This document shows positions 46,047 to 54,097 of a stretch of 64,000 bases of DNA, piece by piece. The stretch is from Caulobacter flavus (GTDB lineage Bacteria > Pseudomonadota > Alphaproteobacteria > Caulobacterales > Caulobacteraceae): positions 4,624,001 through 4,688,000 of the forward strand of contig NZ_CP026100.1 of NCBI RefSeq assembly GCF_003722335.1, written 5' to 3'. Below the pieces are notes generated by a model. That model was not told the origin of the DNA and made no database searches. It was given only the letters and a program-made list of their open reading frames with translations. The position numbers were made by a program, and so were the translations under genes. Each line of letters opens with the position of its first letter. Positions within the stretch are counted from its first letter, which is position 1.

Positions 46047-46298
46047 CTAGGCGCGCAGCGCCAAGGGCGCCTGCGTCTCCGCCACGTGGGGTGGAAATAA
46101 GAAGCGCCCGGCGCGCGCGCCATTGCGCAGCCTGATATCTAAAATGACCGGCTCCCCGGCGTCCGCCAGGCGATGGGCCAGTTCACGCGCGGCCTGCTCG
46201 GCGCGCGCGCCGGTAGAGAACATCAAGGGGCCGTCACGGAAGTCACCGCGTACGATCCAACCGTCATCAGACGGCTCGACAAAGATGAAACAGGGCAT
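46047..46298 (-). CDS. Small hypothetical protein
   Basis: 83 residues: PCFIFVEPSDDGWIVRGDFRDGPLMFSTGARAEQAARELAHRLADAG then VILDIRLRNGARAGRFLFPP. The strand-turn-strand plus helix pattern resembles DUF2188-like domains, but the match is weak. An ATG at 46304 is an alternative start. No good ribosome binding site is seen. It converges with the CZB gene, stops adjoining. Confidence 0.55.
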   Translation of the reverse strand: MPCFIFVEPSDDGWIVRGDFRDGPLMFSTGARAEQAARELAHRLADAGEPVILDIRLRNGARAGRFLFPPHVAETQAPLALRA

Positions 46299-46333
46299 GG
46301 TCATAACGTAAAAACAGCTAGCAGGGCGAAGTG

Positions 46334-46355
46334 GCGGCCGGCCTGCGCCGGCCGC
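46334..46355 (-). terminator. Candidate terminator of the Hsp20 operon
   Basis: A perfect nine-base GC stem (GCGGCCGGC with its complement) around a four-base loop, 10 bases beyond the stop of the minus-strand gene at 46366. A T run appears only about 17 bases further on. Confidence 0.4.
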
Positions 46356-46365
46356 CCGCCCCAAC

Positions 46366-46629
46366 TCAAGAGAACATGTCGCGGTCCAGGCGGCTCAGCG
46401 CGGACATCACCTCGCTGAGCGGCACAGGCCCGGGTGTTCCCAAGAGCCATCTCTGACTGGGCCGGTGCTCGACCGCGCTAGCGTCGGAAGCCCAGGCCGC
46501 CAGGATTTCACGCTTTTCAGCCGGATCGAGATCCTGGTCCTTCAGCACCTCCAGAGGATGGAGGAAGCCGACCGCCGGCCGGACACGCCATGGACGCGCT
46601 CGATCCGTCCCTTTGGAGTCCGTACGCAT
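46366..46629 (-). CDS. Conserved small protein following hsp20
   Basis: 87 residues: MRTDSKGTDRARPWRVRPAV, then the conserved-looking FLHPLEVLKDQDLDPAEKREILAAWASDASAVE and VPLSEVMSALSRLDRD. This helical protein type is widespread in alphaproteobacteria with no known function. The ATG is 10 bases after the hsp20 stop, so it is expressed with the heat-shock gene. A longer upstream frame exists but lacks support. Confidence 0.75.
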   Translation of the reverse strand: MRTDSKGTDRARPWRVRPAVGFLHPLEVLKDQDLDPAEKREILAAWASDASAVEHRPSQRWLLGTPGPVPLSEVMSALSRLDRDMFS

Positions 46630-46639
46630 GGCGTGTCCC

Positions 46640-47122
46640 TCAGGCGGCCGTGCGGGTCTTCGCGGGCCGGAGCTGCAGGGCCTGCTGGCGTGCGCCCGTG
46701 CCAATGGGGATTTGCCTGGGCTTCAAGGCCTCAGGCATCTCACGGGCGAGATCGATTGTCAGGACCCCGTCGGCATGGGCGGCGTGCTTGACGACTACGT
46801 AGTCGGCCAGTTCGAACCTCCGCTCGAACGATCGCTGGGCCAAGCCTTGGTGCAGGAACGTTCGCGCGCCCTGCCCTTCACTCGCCGCCTTCCTGCCTTT
46901 GATCATCAGGAGATTGGGCTCGGCGATGACCTCGAGATCGGTTGGCGCAAAGCCAGCGACCGCCAGGGAAATGCGGTACGCGGTCTCGCCGGTCATCTCG
47001 ATATCGTACGGGGGGTAGCTGGCGCTCGCCTCCGCGCGGAGCGCGGTCTCGACGAGATCGGCCATGCGATCAACACCGATCATAGAGCTATAGAGCGGGG
47101 TGAAATCAAACGTGGTGCTCAT
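46640..47122 (-). CDS. Small heat shock protein, Hsp20/IbpA type
   Basis: 160 residues with an alpha-crystallin domain: YPPYDIEMTGETAYRISLAVAGFAPTDLEV, MIKGRKA, and TFLHQGLAQRSFERRFELADYVVVKHAAHADGVLTIDLARE, followed by a PRQIPIG tail resembling the C-terminal IxI-type anchor. It is an ATP-independent holdase chaperone forming oligomers. GAGGAG lies seven bases before the ATG and is part of a ROSE-like hairpin, so translation is probably temperature-controlled. Confidence 0.94.
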   Translation of the reverse strand: MSTTFDFTPLYSSMIGVDRMADLVETALRAEASASYPPYDIEMTGETAYRISLAVAGFAPTDLEVIAEPNLLMIKGRKAASEGQGARTFLHQGLAQRSFERRFELADYVVVKHAAHADGVLTIDLAREMPEALKPRQIPIGTGARQQALQLRPAKTRTAA

Positions 47123-47128
47123 TTCCAT

Positions 47129-47142
47129 CTCCTCGAAAGCAA
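47129..47142 (-). promoter_or_regulatory. ROSE-like RNA thermometer hairpin at the hsp20 ribosome binding site
   Basis: The mRNA reads TTGCT-TTCG-AGGAG just before the ATG. TTGCT matches the ROSE motif UYGCU and pairs with the AGGA Shine-Dalgarno core, including the characteristic G-G opposition, around a TTCG loop. ROSE elements control alphaproteobacterial hsp20 genes. Confidence 0.65.
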
Positions 47143-47442
47143 GTTGGACATGAGGGCGCCGAGCGAAGCGCTTTGCGCCCCAAGGCCAGGCCCTGTCGGC
47201 GCCCGGCAGCAGGTGATGAGTTAGCGCGCCCGGGAGGTACGTCAAGACGCACGCACGGGAAAATACGGCCTGTGCAAAACGTCCGCCCGGCTCAGCCGGC
47301 AGTCCGTGCGAAGCTCAAGACTTGGCCCGCCGTTAGTTGCAATTTCGCCGCCCCAGGTCCGGCCAGAGCGCCCGGATGACCAGGGCGCGCCATTAGCGGA
47401 AGTTCAGGCTGCTCCAGCAACCGGACCTTTGGCGGTTAGGGG
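47143..47442 (-). other. hsp20 leader and intergenic region
   Basis: No gene is seen. The part next to hsp20 contains GC-rich inverted segments (for example around 47156-47200) that could be the upper hairpins of a ROSE leader. A CTTGAC near 47242-47247 on the minus strand could be a -35 box. The rest, up to the end of the exporter gene, shows nothing recognisable. Confidence 0.35.
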
Positions 47443-49560
47443 CTACACCTCTGCCGCGAGTTGGCTGGCAGGTGCGGATCTATCTGCAACCTTGACCAGT
47501 CGTCCATCGTTGAGCACGTAGATCCGATCCGCCGAGGCGAGCGTCTCTCGTCTATGTGCGACCACGATGCGCGACACGCCACTTTTTGCGATGGCCTCGC
47601 TCACCCTCTGTTCGTTGATTGGATCTAGATGGGAGGTAGCCTCATCAAAGATCAGCACTTTGGCTTCACGATAGAGCGCCCTGGCCACCAAAAGGCGCTG
47701 CTTCTGACCACTCGAAATCGACGCGCCCATGTCTCCGATCAAGGTGTTCGCTTGCATAGGAAGTGAAGCAATCTCGTCAGCGACCGAAGCGCGGCGCAAG
47801 CAATCCCAAACCCGATCCATGTCTATGCGTTCATCGAAGAATGCGACATTCTCTGCAATGGATCCCGAAAGTAATTCATCATCTTGCATGACAACGCCGA
47901 ACGCTCTTCTTGCCGCTTGCGCGCCCCAGAAGCTTAGCGGGCGGCCATCAAGACGAACCTCGCCCCTTGTTGGTAGATAAAGGCCGCAAAGAACCTTCAG
48001 GAGTGTAGATTTACCCATTCCAGATGCGCCAATGATTGCGATGAACTCTCCCGGCTCAACAGTGAGATTTACATCCTTCAGTACGAATTTGTCGTTGCTG
48101 AAGCCATACGCGACCGAGCGTAGCTCTATGTGCCCCTTGATCGACGCTGAGCACTGAGCTTGATTTTCAACCAGTGGATCGGTCGCTTGCAGCACGATGT
48201 CGGCGAGGCGATGGGTGTGCATATCGAGGAGCCGCCAGTTCACGAACTGATCCAACAAATTCTGTATTCGAGCCGAAAACTGAGATCTGTAAGAAAGAAA
48301 CGCGTACATAAGGCCAATAGTAGTCGCCCCAGATATGACTTCGCGGGTCGCGATGTAAATCAAGGCGACATATGTGAGGGCGTCAATCAACCGGCCGCCA
48401 GCCGTAAGGCCGACGTTTACAAGTCCATTCGCCTGATTAGCTTTTACGACCTCTGCAAGTCGATTTGACCATTGGATCTCGCGCTCTTCTTCTGCGGCCA
48501 TCAATTTAATGGTCTGCATAGAGCGGAGCGTTTCAATGCGGTTGCCCTGCTCCGCTATGGAGGCGTTCAGACTGGCGGCGCCGAGCTTCAAAGTGGCGGG
48601 GATCAACGCCAGTTTCAGAACGAGGGTCGCTGCGATCCCGACGCCCGCTACAGCCGTCAGTAAGGGCGAGAACATCACCATCATTACCAAGGTCACGATG
48701 GATAGTGCGCCGTCGACAATCGACATAACGAAGCCGTTTGCAATCAGGCTCTTGATCGGGGTCAGGCTATCGAAGCGTGTCAGTGCGTCGGCGAGCTTGC
48801 GACGTTGAAACCAAGGCAAAGGTAGGCGGACCATGTGGCGGAAAAGTTTGCGCGACATGCCCCAGGTCAGAATTGAAGTGAGCTGCTGAAGCACAATGCC
48901 GCGCATCGCCTCAGCCACCGCGTTGAAGATGGCAAACAGCCCGAAGCCAAGCGCCAACGTCAGCAGCAGGTCATGGTCCCCTTTTAGGCCCGCATCATCT
49001 ACCGCCGTCTGAATATAGAAAGGCGTTGCTATGACGTAAGCCTGCATGATCACCGACAAGATGACTGTCTGCATCAGACTGCCGGGAATGCGACGGTCCG
49101 GCTGAACCAAGCTCAACAGATTGAGGGGGGATATCTGAGACCGCTTGCGGAAATTGGTGGAACGCCTGATTTCCACGGCAATGCCGGTGAAGGCTCGAGA
49201 AAGCTCTGACAACGACACGGTAGTACGCCCGCAGGCAGGGTCGACGATCCATGCCCGCCCCGAGGAAACCCTTGTCAGAACAACGAAATGATCAAGCTTC
49301 CAGTGAAGGATCGCGGGAAGGGCAAGCTGTGTCAGGTCTTCCAGTTCGCAACGAACAGGGCGACATTCCATCGACCAGGTCGAGGCGATTTCGCAGACCT
49401 GTCGCAATGTCAGGCCATGAACCGAGACGGGGTGCTTTCGTCGCAGGGCGGAGGCGTCCAGTCGAGCGCCGAGCAGTTCACTTACGATCCCGACGCACAT
49501 CAGGCCGCATTCGGCTCGTTCAATTTGGCGGAAGTGCCTAAAGTCCGAAAACATTTTCAT
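47443..49560 (-). CDS. C39-peptidase ABC exporter (PCAT) for GG-leader proteins
   Basis: 705 residues, the full PCAT layout. An N-terminal C39 peptidase (Gln12, catalytic Cys18 in ERAECGLMC, His91 in LDHFVVL, Asp107 in VDPAC) precedes a six-helix transmembrane domain and an ABC ATPase with Walker A GASGMGKST, signature SSGQKQR and Walker B VLIFDEATSHLD. Such exporters cut substrates after a double glycine and push them across the inner membrane, as CvaB does for colicin V. The ATG directly abuts the HlyD stop. It is the last gene of the five-gene operon with the GG-leader protein. Confidence 0.93.
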   Translation of the reverse strand: MKMFSDFRHFRQIERAECGLMCVGIVSELLGARLDASALRRKHPVSVHGLTLRQVCEIASTWSMECRPVRCELEDLTQLALPAILHWKLDHFVVLTRVSSGRAWIVDPACGRTTVSLSELSRAFTGIAVEIRRSTNFRKRSQISPLNLLSLVQPDRRIPGSLMQTVILSVIMQAYVIATPFYIQTAVDDAGLKGDHDLLLTLALGFGLFAIFNAVAEAMRGIVLQQLTSILTWGMSRKLFRHMVRLPLPWFQRRKLADALTRFDSLTPIKSLIANGFVMSIVDGALSIVTLVMMVMFSPLLTAVAGVGIAATLVLKLALIPATLKLGAASLNASIAEQGNRIETLRSMQTIKLMAAEEEREIQWSNRLAEVVKANQANGLVNVGLTAGGRLIDALTYVALIYIATREVISGATTIGLMYAFLSYRSQFSARIQNLLDQFVNWRLLDMHTHRLADIVLQATDPLVENQAQCSASIKGHIELRSVAYGFSNDKFVLKDVNLTVEPGEFIAIIGASGMGKSTLLKVLCGLYLPTRGEVRLDGRPLSFWGAQAARRAFGVVMQDDELLSGSIAENVAFFDERIDMDRVWDCLRRASVADEIASLPMQANTLIGDMGASISSGQKQRLLVARALYREAKVLIFDEATSHLDPINEQRVSEAIAKSGVSRIVVAHRRETLASADRIYVLNDGRLVKVADRSAPASQLAAEV

Positions 49561-50829
49561 TCACAAAGGGGCTGACCGCTGGCGCGCGGCGCGAAGTTTG
49601 TCGAACAGCCAAGCAAACAGGGACTGTTGTTCAAGCACGAGATCTGCTGAGAGCTTCATGCCTGGAGACAGGGGCCAGTTCTTACCGTAACCGCGGACAT
49701 CTTGCTGATCGAGTTCAACTACAATCCTGAACATCGCCTCTTGGGCCTGGATCACGGTAGGCACGTCTCCTGGCGCAGTTGCCGCGCCGGCGATTGATTT
49801 CACCCGCCCACGCGAGACTCCGAAGCGCTGATACGGAAAGGCGTCATACATCAGGCGGACCTTGTCCCCTTCGCGAATGAAGCCGGCCGCCCGGGAAGGA
49901 GCCCAAAGTTCGGCCTGCAATCTCCCTCCATGGGGGATCACGAAGGTCAATGCTTCACCCGGAGCTACCGCTTCGCCTGGCTTGACCCTTAGAGCGGCAA
50001 CTTTGCCGGAAATCGGCGAGACAATGTCAATCAAAGCGTCAGCGCGCGTGGTGGCGCTCTTTTCATCGAGAAGCGCGAGATTTGCCACTATGGCTGCGGC
50101 TTGCCCACCTTGCTCCGCACCGATTTGGCGCGCTTCATTTTCGAGTTGAGCAAGTGAGGTGGGGATGGCCTCGATCCGGCGGTCGATCGCGGAAAGCTCC
50201 TGCTTAGCCACAATTAGGGCTTCCTGGCGTTGGCGTAACGCGAGGGAAGACATGAGTTCCTTTTCCCAAAGCGACTTGGCCGCGGCGGCGTTCTTTTCGG
50301 CAAGATCCATGCGCTCCACCTGAAGGCGGCGATCGCTGAGCAGGCGTTTCTGGTCTAGCATCATAGCGGCGCGGCGCAGAGCGATGCCCTGCTGTTGCTC
50401 GGTGAGCACTGCCCGTCGCGCTTGCGCCTGATCTAGGAGGGCTAGGCGTTGACCTTCGGCCGCCAGCGCCAATGCCTCGCTGAGCGCGCCTCCACCACCG
50501 AGCGTGGCGTCGGATTGAACGCTGAGCAGCGGGGTTCCGACGTCAACGTTCTGACCGTCGCGTACCGGCACTCTGGTGACAGTGCCAGCCTTGAGACTTG
50601 TCGCCCTGAATGCTCCCGCCGTCGGCTGCAGCAGGCCCGAAACCGTCTCACGTCGAGCATATGTGGCCAAGCACAGGAACGTTGACGACGCCACCAGTAT
50701 AGAAAGCAAAAGCAGTGTAATTATCCACCCGGGTACATGGTGAATAAAAACAGGCGCGCCAACCTTATCGCGATTCGCCTGCAGAGCCTCGGGGCGAAGC
50801 AGGGCTTCTATTGAACGCTCTTCATACAT
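49561..50829 (-). CDS. HlyD/CvaA-type periplasmic adaptor
   Basis: 422 residues. A cytosolic N-terminus (MYEERSIEALLRPEAL), one membrane helix (IITLLLLSILVASSTFLCLAT) and a periplasmic part of two half-motifs of a lipoyl domain follow (ATSLKAGTVTRVPVRDGQNVDVGTPLLSV and DIVSPISGKVAALRVKPGEAV), split by a long alpha hairpin (about 130-270). A beta-barrel C-terminal region (FGVSRGRVKSIAG) completes the family layout. It would link the PCAT exporter to an outer-membrane channel; no TolC gene is present here. Twenty-seven bases separate it from the lipoprotein gene. Confidence 0.9.
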   Translation of the reverse strand: MYEERSIEALLRPEALQANRDKVGAPVFIHHVPGWIITLLLLSILVASSTFLCLATYARRETVSGLLQPTAGAFRATSLKAGTVTRVPVRDGQNVDVGTPLLSVQSDATLGGGGALSEALALAAEGQRLALLDQAQARRAVLTEQQQGIALRRAAMMLDQKRLLSDRRLQVERMDLAEKNAAAAKSLWEKELMSSLALRQRQEALIVAKQELSAIDRRIEAIPTSLAQLENEARQIGAEQGGQAAAIVANLALLDEKSATTRADALIDIVSPISGKVAALRVKPGEAVAPGEALTFVIPHGGRLQAELWAPSRAAGFIREGDKVRLMYDAFPYQRFGVSRGRVKSIAGAATAPGDVPTVIQAQEAMFRIVVELDQQDVRGYGKNWPLSPGMKLSADLVLEQQSLFAWLFDKLRAARQRSAPL

Positions 50830-50856
50830 GACTGGAGATTGGGGAATACATTTCCT

Positions 50857-51636
50857 CTATGCTTCGCATTCAGAGCGGTTTTTCACCTGTTTAAGCTTAA
50901 CGTCGAAGTAAGAATTTAGGCTCTCGTCGCTCTGACGGCTTTGGTCGTGCTCGAAGTCATGCTCTACGATTATTCCGTACTGCCGCATTACTGATGGCGA
51001 TAACGATACGAAGTTGTACTTAAGCTCCGCAGTCGGTGCTTCGCCGTCTTCGAGCGCGCTTGCCGGGGATGCTGCGCCAATGGCGCGGGGGTCCGCACCG
51101 GTAGCGTTGTCGATGCAGGTCATCACGCTCCAATCGACGCCCGCTCGCTTCAAGAGTGCGCGTGCGGAAGCGTCGTTGGAGCGGATGGCGGCGGCCATAG
51201 CTGGGGAGATCTTCCTCGGGCTGGCCGCCAACGCTGCGCTCCAGAAGGCGGGGGAGTTGTGAAACCAAACGTAACTCCCCCGCATGATCTCTTTGGATGG
51301 TGCAGGGGCGAACACGAACAGCGCGCAAGCCGAGTGGCAACGCTTGTTTACGCTGACGGTGACGCCTTTATCGACGATGTCGTTCCCAAGTTTTATCGCA
51401 GATTTTTGCTCCCCACCCCCGCTGTTGATGATTAGCGTGTCGCCTTTGACGAGCTGGGCGGAGATGTGGGCTACCGACTCCTCATTGAGCTCCCCCTTGA
51501 ACCAAAGCTTTCCTTGGTCGCGCGTCAGGTACCCCTCCTGGCTCGAGGTTGCCGCCGCCGAGCAGGCGGCCAAGGCGGAGGAAAGAGTGAGCAGAAGGAG
51601 CGGCGTGGCGGCGCGCATCATTGATAGCCTCTTCAC
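50857..51636 (-). CDS. Lipoprotein with ClpP/crotonase-like fold
   Basis: 259 residues. The signal peptide ends in a lipobox (LAAC, Cys25). Residues 44-130 resemble periplasmic ClpP-like proteins: LWFKGELNEESVAHISAQL, DTLIINSGGGEQKSAIKLGNDIV, then CHSACALFVFAPA with Ser102 in nucleophile position and WFHNSP with His126. The C-terminal half is unfamiliar. It could be a periplasmic serine protease or an inactive binding protein. Its ATG overlaps the stop of the GG-leader gene by four bases, so the two are coupled; a role in maturing or escorting that protein is inference. Confidence 0.7.
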   Translation of the reverse strand: MKRLSMMRAATPLLLLTLSSALAACSAAATSSQEGYLTRDQGKLWFKGELNEESVAHISAQLVKGDTLIINSGGGEQKSAIKLGNDIVDKGVTVSVNKRCHSACALFVFAPAPSKEIMRGSYVWFHNSPAFWSAALAASPRKISPAMAAAIRSNDASARALLKRAGVDWSVMTCIDNATGADPRAIGAASPASALEDGEAPTAELKYNFVSLSPSVMRQYGIIVEHDFEHDQSRQSDESLNSYFDVKLKQVKNRSECEA

Positions 51637-52718
51637 GTCGTGGGGACCCAGCCGCTTAGCATCTGCTTCAAGCGAATTTCGTAAGCAGCTTCCTTGGCTC
51701 GAGCTTCAGCGACAGCCTTCTCGGGGTTTGTTGACAGAGCGGCTAGCGGTCTGAGGCCCATAGCTATGAGCTTTGAGGATACTTCATCGTAGCTCGCAAG
51801 CAGGGGGGTCACCAGCATCTTCTGAGCAAGCATGGCGACATGCAGGTCGACGGCCCAGTCGTTATGGGAGCGATCCTCTTGATACTGGAGGCCGCTTATC
51901 GTGTTCCAATTGTTGTACGTGGATGGGTAGTATTCATTATCAACTAAGGCACCATTTTTGTCGTAAAATTCGTAACCCCAGTCTCCCGACCTGACGTAGC
52001 CCATATATTGGCCCTTCTTGTCAGTTACGGGTGACTCCCAGTAGCCGTCCTTTATTATTAGCCCCTCGTCCTTCACTAGGTCTTCATTGGGTGGCGGGGC
52101 CTTGAGAAGCTCTACGATCGAATTTAGAACAACCACAGCATCGGGCGCGTGCTTTAGGAAATCAAATGCACGAAGGCGAGCATCGCCTGTGCGTATGAAG
52201 TAGTCGTTGTCCACAAGTTGACCTAGCTGACCATTGTCGCGGGTGTATGTCACGACAACGGGATCAACCGAGCCGTCTCCATTAGAGTCGCCGCCCCCCT
52301 CGGCCGAAACAACCGTAATCGGATTAATTATCTGCCCCTGAGCATTCTTGATGCCCATTGTTAGGTCGTAGGAGAAATAATAACTCGTGTTGTTGTTGGC
52401 GTTGCTGAAGCTGTAAAAGAAATCTGTAGACCTCTCTATGATTTCGGGGTCATACTCATAATAATCCATTCCTTCCCAGTCTTCGGGGCTGCTGTGTAGG
52501 GCTGGGTCGTCTTGGAGGTTGTCGCTGTAGTTTTCAAATATTACAATCTCTTGGAGAAGGTCGTAACTTGCCCAGTTCACCTCATTTGGATCGGGAGGGG
52601 TGACGGGGCCGCCCGGATCCGGATCGGTCGGGATTGTCGGGTGATCGGTTTCGCCGTCATCGCCAACACCGCCCCCGGCGATAAGGTTTGCTTCGCGCAA
52701 CGTAAGTTCACGGAACAT
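51633..52718 (-). CDS. Large GG-leader secreted protein (PCAT substrate)
   Basis: 361 residues. The N-terminus MFRELTLREANLIAGG is a classical double-glycine leader (ELTLRE...L..GG, cut expected after Gly16), of the type processed by C39 peptidases. The mature part starts with an Asp/Pro-rich stretch, has many Tyr, Asn and Asp residues, and contains a calcium-loop-like DSNGDGSVD at 144-152. The C-terminal 70 residues are helical and Ala-rich. It has no Cys and no known domain. At about 345 residues the mature protein is far longer than usual bacteriocins. It lies between fic and the lipoprotein gene, overlapping both. Confidence 0.8.
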   Translation of the reverse strand: MFRELTLREANLIAGGGVGDDGETDHPTIPTDPDPGGPVTPPDPNEVNWASYDLLQEIVIFENYSDNLQDDPALHSSPEDWEGMDYYEYDPEIIERSTDFFYSFSNANNNTSYYFSYDLTMGIKNAQGQIINPITVVSAEGGGDSNGDGSVDPVVVTYTRDNGQLGQLVDNDYFIRTGDARLRAFDFLKHAPDAVVVLNSIVELLKAPPPNEDLVKDEGLIIKDGYWESPVTDKKGQYMGYVRSGDWGYEFYDKNGALVDNEYYPSTYNNWNTISGLQYQEDRSHNDWAVDLHVAMLAQKMLVTPLLASYDEVSSKLIAMGLRPLAALSTNPEKAVAEARAKEAAYEIRLKQMLSGWVPTT

Positions 52719-53532
52719 TTTTCAGCACCCCCAAGCTTTTGCTTTTGGAGAATTCCTCAGCATAATTTTCAATTGTCCGAGACATGGACGATATGTAGCC
52801 ATCCCAGTCTCCGTCTTCAGAGAGTTGGATTAGTAGGCTCGCATCCATCCTGCACTCCATGATGAGTATGTAGGTTAGCGGCAGGGTTGGATTTTTTATC
52901 GATCCGTCCTTTATTAGGGAGGAAGTAGCAATAAGCCTCGCAAGGCGACCGTTTCCATCTTCAAATGGATGGTGAAGTATGGTGCTTGCATAGTAGAACA
53001 TGGCTCTACAGAAGCCTGGTGCGAAATTGTCGGCTTCCTCGCGAAGAAACGCGGGCCAACGGCTGGAAATGCTGGGCGGTGGGAAGAGTGTTTTGATCCG
53101 ATGATCCGCGGAAATCGCCGTCATGCGCGATTTTGCTGGGCCAACCCTTCTGCCGCACAGTGCAGAAGTGACCTCTGCAGCCTTGCTCATGTCCAACTTG
53201 CTCGGATCAGTGATCGACGCAAAGCCAATCATGACGGCTTGTGGGCAGGGTCGTAGTATTTGGTTCTTCAGCCTTGAGAGCTGCAAGGGATCGAGCGAAG
53301 ATCCCATCTTTCGGCTCTGCACCAAGACTCTTATGCACTCTCGGTGGTCCAATCCCACCGTTGAAATGCTGTCGGGGAAAAGGGAGTCAAGACGGGCCAG
53401 AGATTGATTGGCGTCCGCCCCATCAAATTTTAGGCGCGCCCATACCCTTGGAGTTCGAACTTCGATCACCGGCGTCGCCGTCACCGTTGCCGAAGGCCTT
53501 CCAACGAATTTTTGCACGCGACGCGAATTCAT
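52708..53532 (-). CDS. Fic domain protein
   Basis: 274 residues from the ATG (MNSRRVQKFVGRPS); an upstream TTG at 53664 would add 44. The catalytic motif HPFEDGNGR is complete (Fic consensus HxFx(D/E)GNxR). The preceding flap region (GRRVGPAKSRM, LFPPPSISSRWPAFLREE) and following helix (LARLIATSSLIK) are family-typical. Fic enzymes usually transfer AMP to hydroxyl groups of target proteins. A (S/T)xxxE(G/N) inhibitory motif is not clear; SKAAEV upstream is the nearest. It is the first gene of the export operon and overlaps the GG-leader gene by 11 bases. Confidence 0.88.
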   Translation of the reverse strand: MNSRRVQKFVGRPSATVTATPVIEVRTPRVWARLKFDGADANQSLARLDSLFPDSISTVGLDHRECIRVLVQSRKMGSSLDPLQLSRLKNQILRPCPQAVMIGFASITDPSKLDMSKAAEVTSALCGRRVGPAKSRMTAISADHRIKTLFPPPSISSRWPAFLREEADNFAPGFCRAMFYYASTILHHPFEDGNGRLARLIATSSLIKDGSIKNPTLPLTYILIMECRMDASLLIQLSEDGDWDGYISSMSRTIENYAEEFSKSKSLGVLKNVP

Positions 53533-53635
53533 CAAAACTGCAATGAGAGGTAGCAAACTGAACCAACACTCTAGCTTGCCATTGATAGCGATGCAACCAG
53601 GGCGGCATGCTTCCTCATGAGAAAATGCGCGCGCT

Positions 53636-53800
53636 GTGCATCGCACGCTATCCAAGACGCTCAAACGCCTCCTGACTGGTCACGGACTGAGGATCGAGGA
53701 ATATGCCGGCGGATTACCCGACCACGGTGCCAACCTACAGCGAGGCCCGCAACGTCATGGCTCAACCGGGCCAAGGAGATCGGAAGGCGAAGGGCTTAAG
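53636..53800 (+). pseudogene. Degenerate MucR/Ros-type regulator remnant
   Basis: Three frames carry consecutive pieces of a MucR/Ros C-terminus: LSKTLKRLLTGHGLRIEEYA (from about 53645), then MPADYPTTVPTYSEARNVMA (from 53703), then LNRAKEIGRRR (near 53770). Intact proteins read roughly LKRHL...TPEEYR..WGLPADYPMVAP.Y...RS.LAKEIGLGR. The zinc-finger half is not found. At least two frameshifts and a deletion have destroyed the gene. It lies at the upstream edge of the low-GC Fic/PCAT island. Confidence 0.6.
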
Positions 53801-53819
53801 GCAGAAGGGGTTACCCCAA

Positions 53820-54097
53820 ATCGTTGTTTCCGCGCCCTTGTCGAACAGTCCTAAGTCTGTTCCGGCAAGCCGCTTTGAGGTCCCAGTTCCACCCATCTCT
53901 GCCGATCCGGCGGTCTGCATCGCCGGCCGGGTCGCGCCAGTTGCCGACGTTGGCACCTCTTCAAGAACACGACTTTTAGCCCGCCATGCATACGGGCGAG
54001 ATCGACCTTTAGCGGCCCTTCCAATTGGCGGCTGCTGAGATGGAGGCCATAGACGCTTTCAGGCCTCCCCTGCCAAAATCGTGTGGTTCGCGAACTT
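53820..54097. other. Gene-free stretch between MucR remnant and transglutaminase operon
   Basis: No frame with protein-like composition, no RNA gene and no clear repeat. It may be further decayed sequence at the island border. Confidence 0.3.

Noticed and set aside
47443..53532. Cdz-type glycine-zipper bacteriocin locus
   Set aside because: Exporter and adaptor fit, but there are no small glycine-zipper peptides and no Cdz-like immunity protein.
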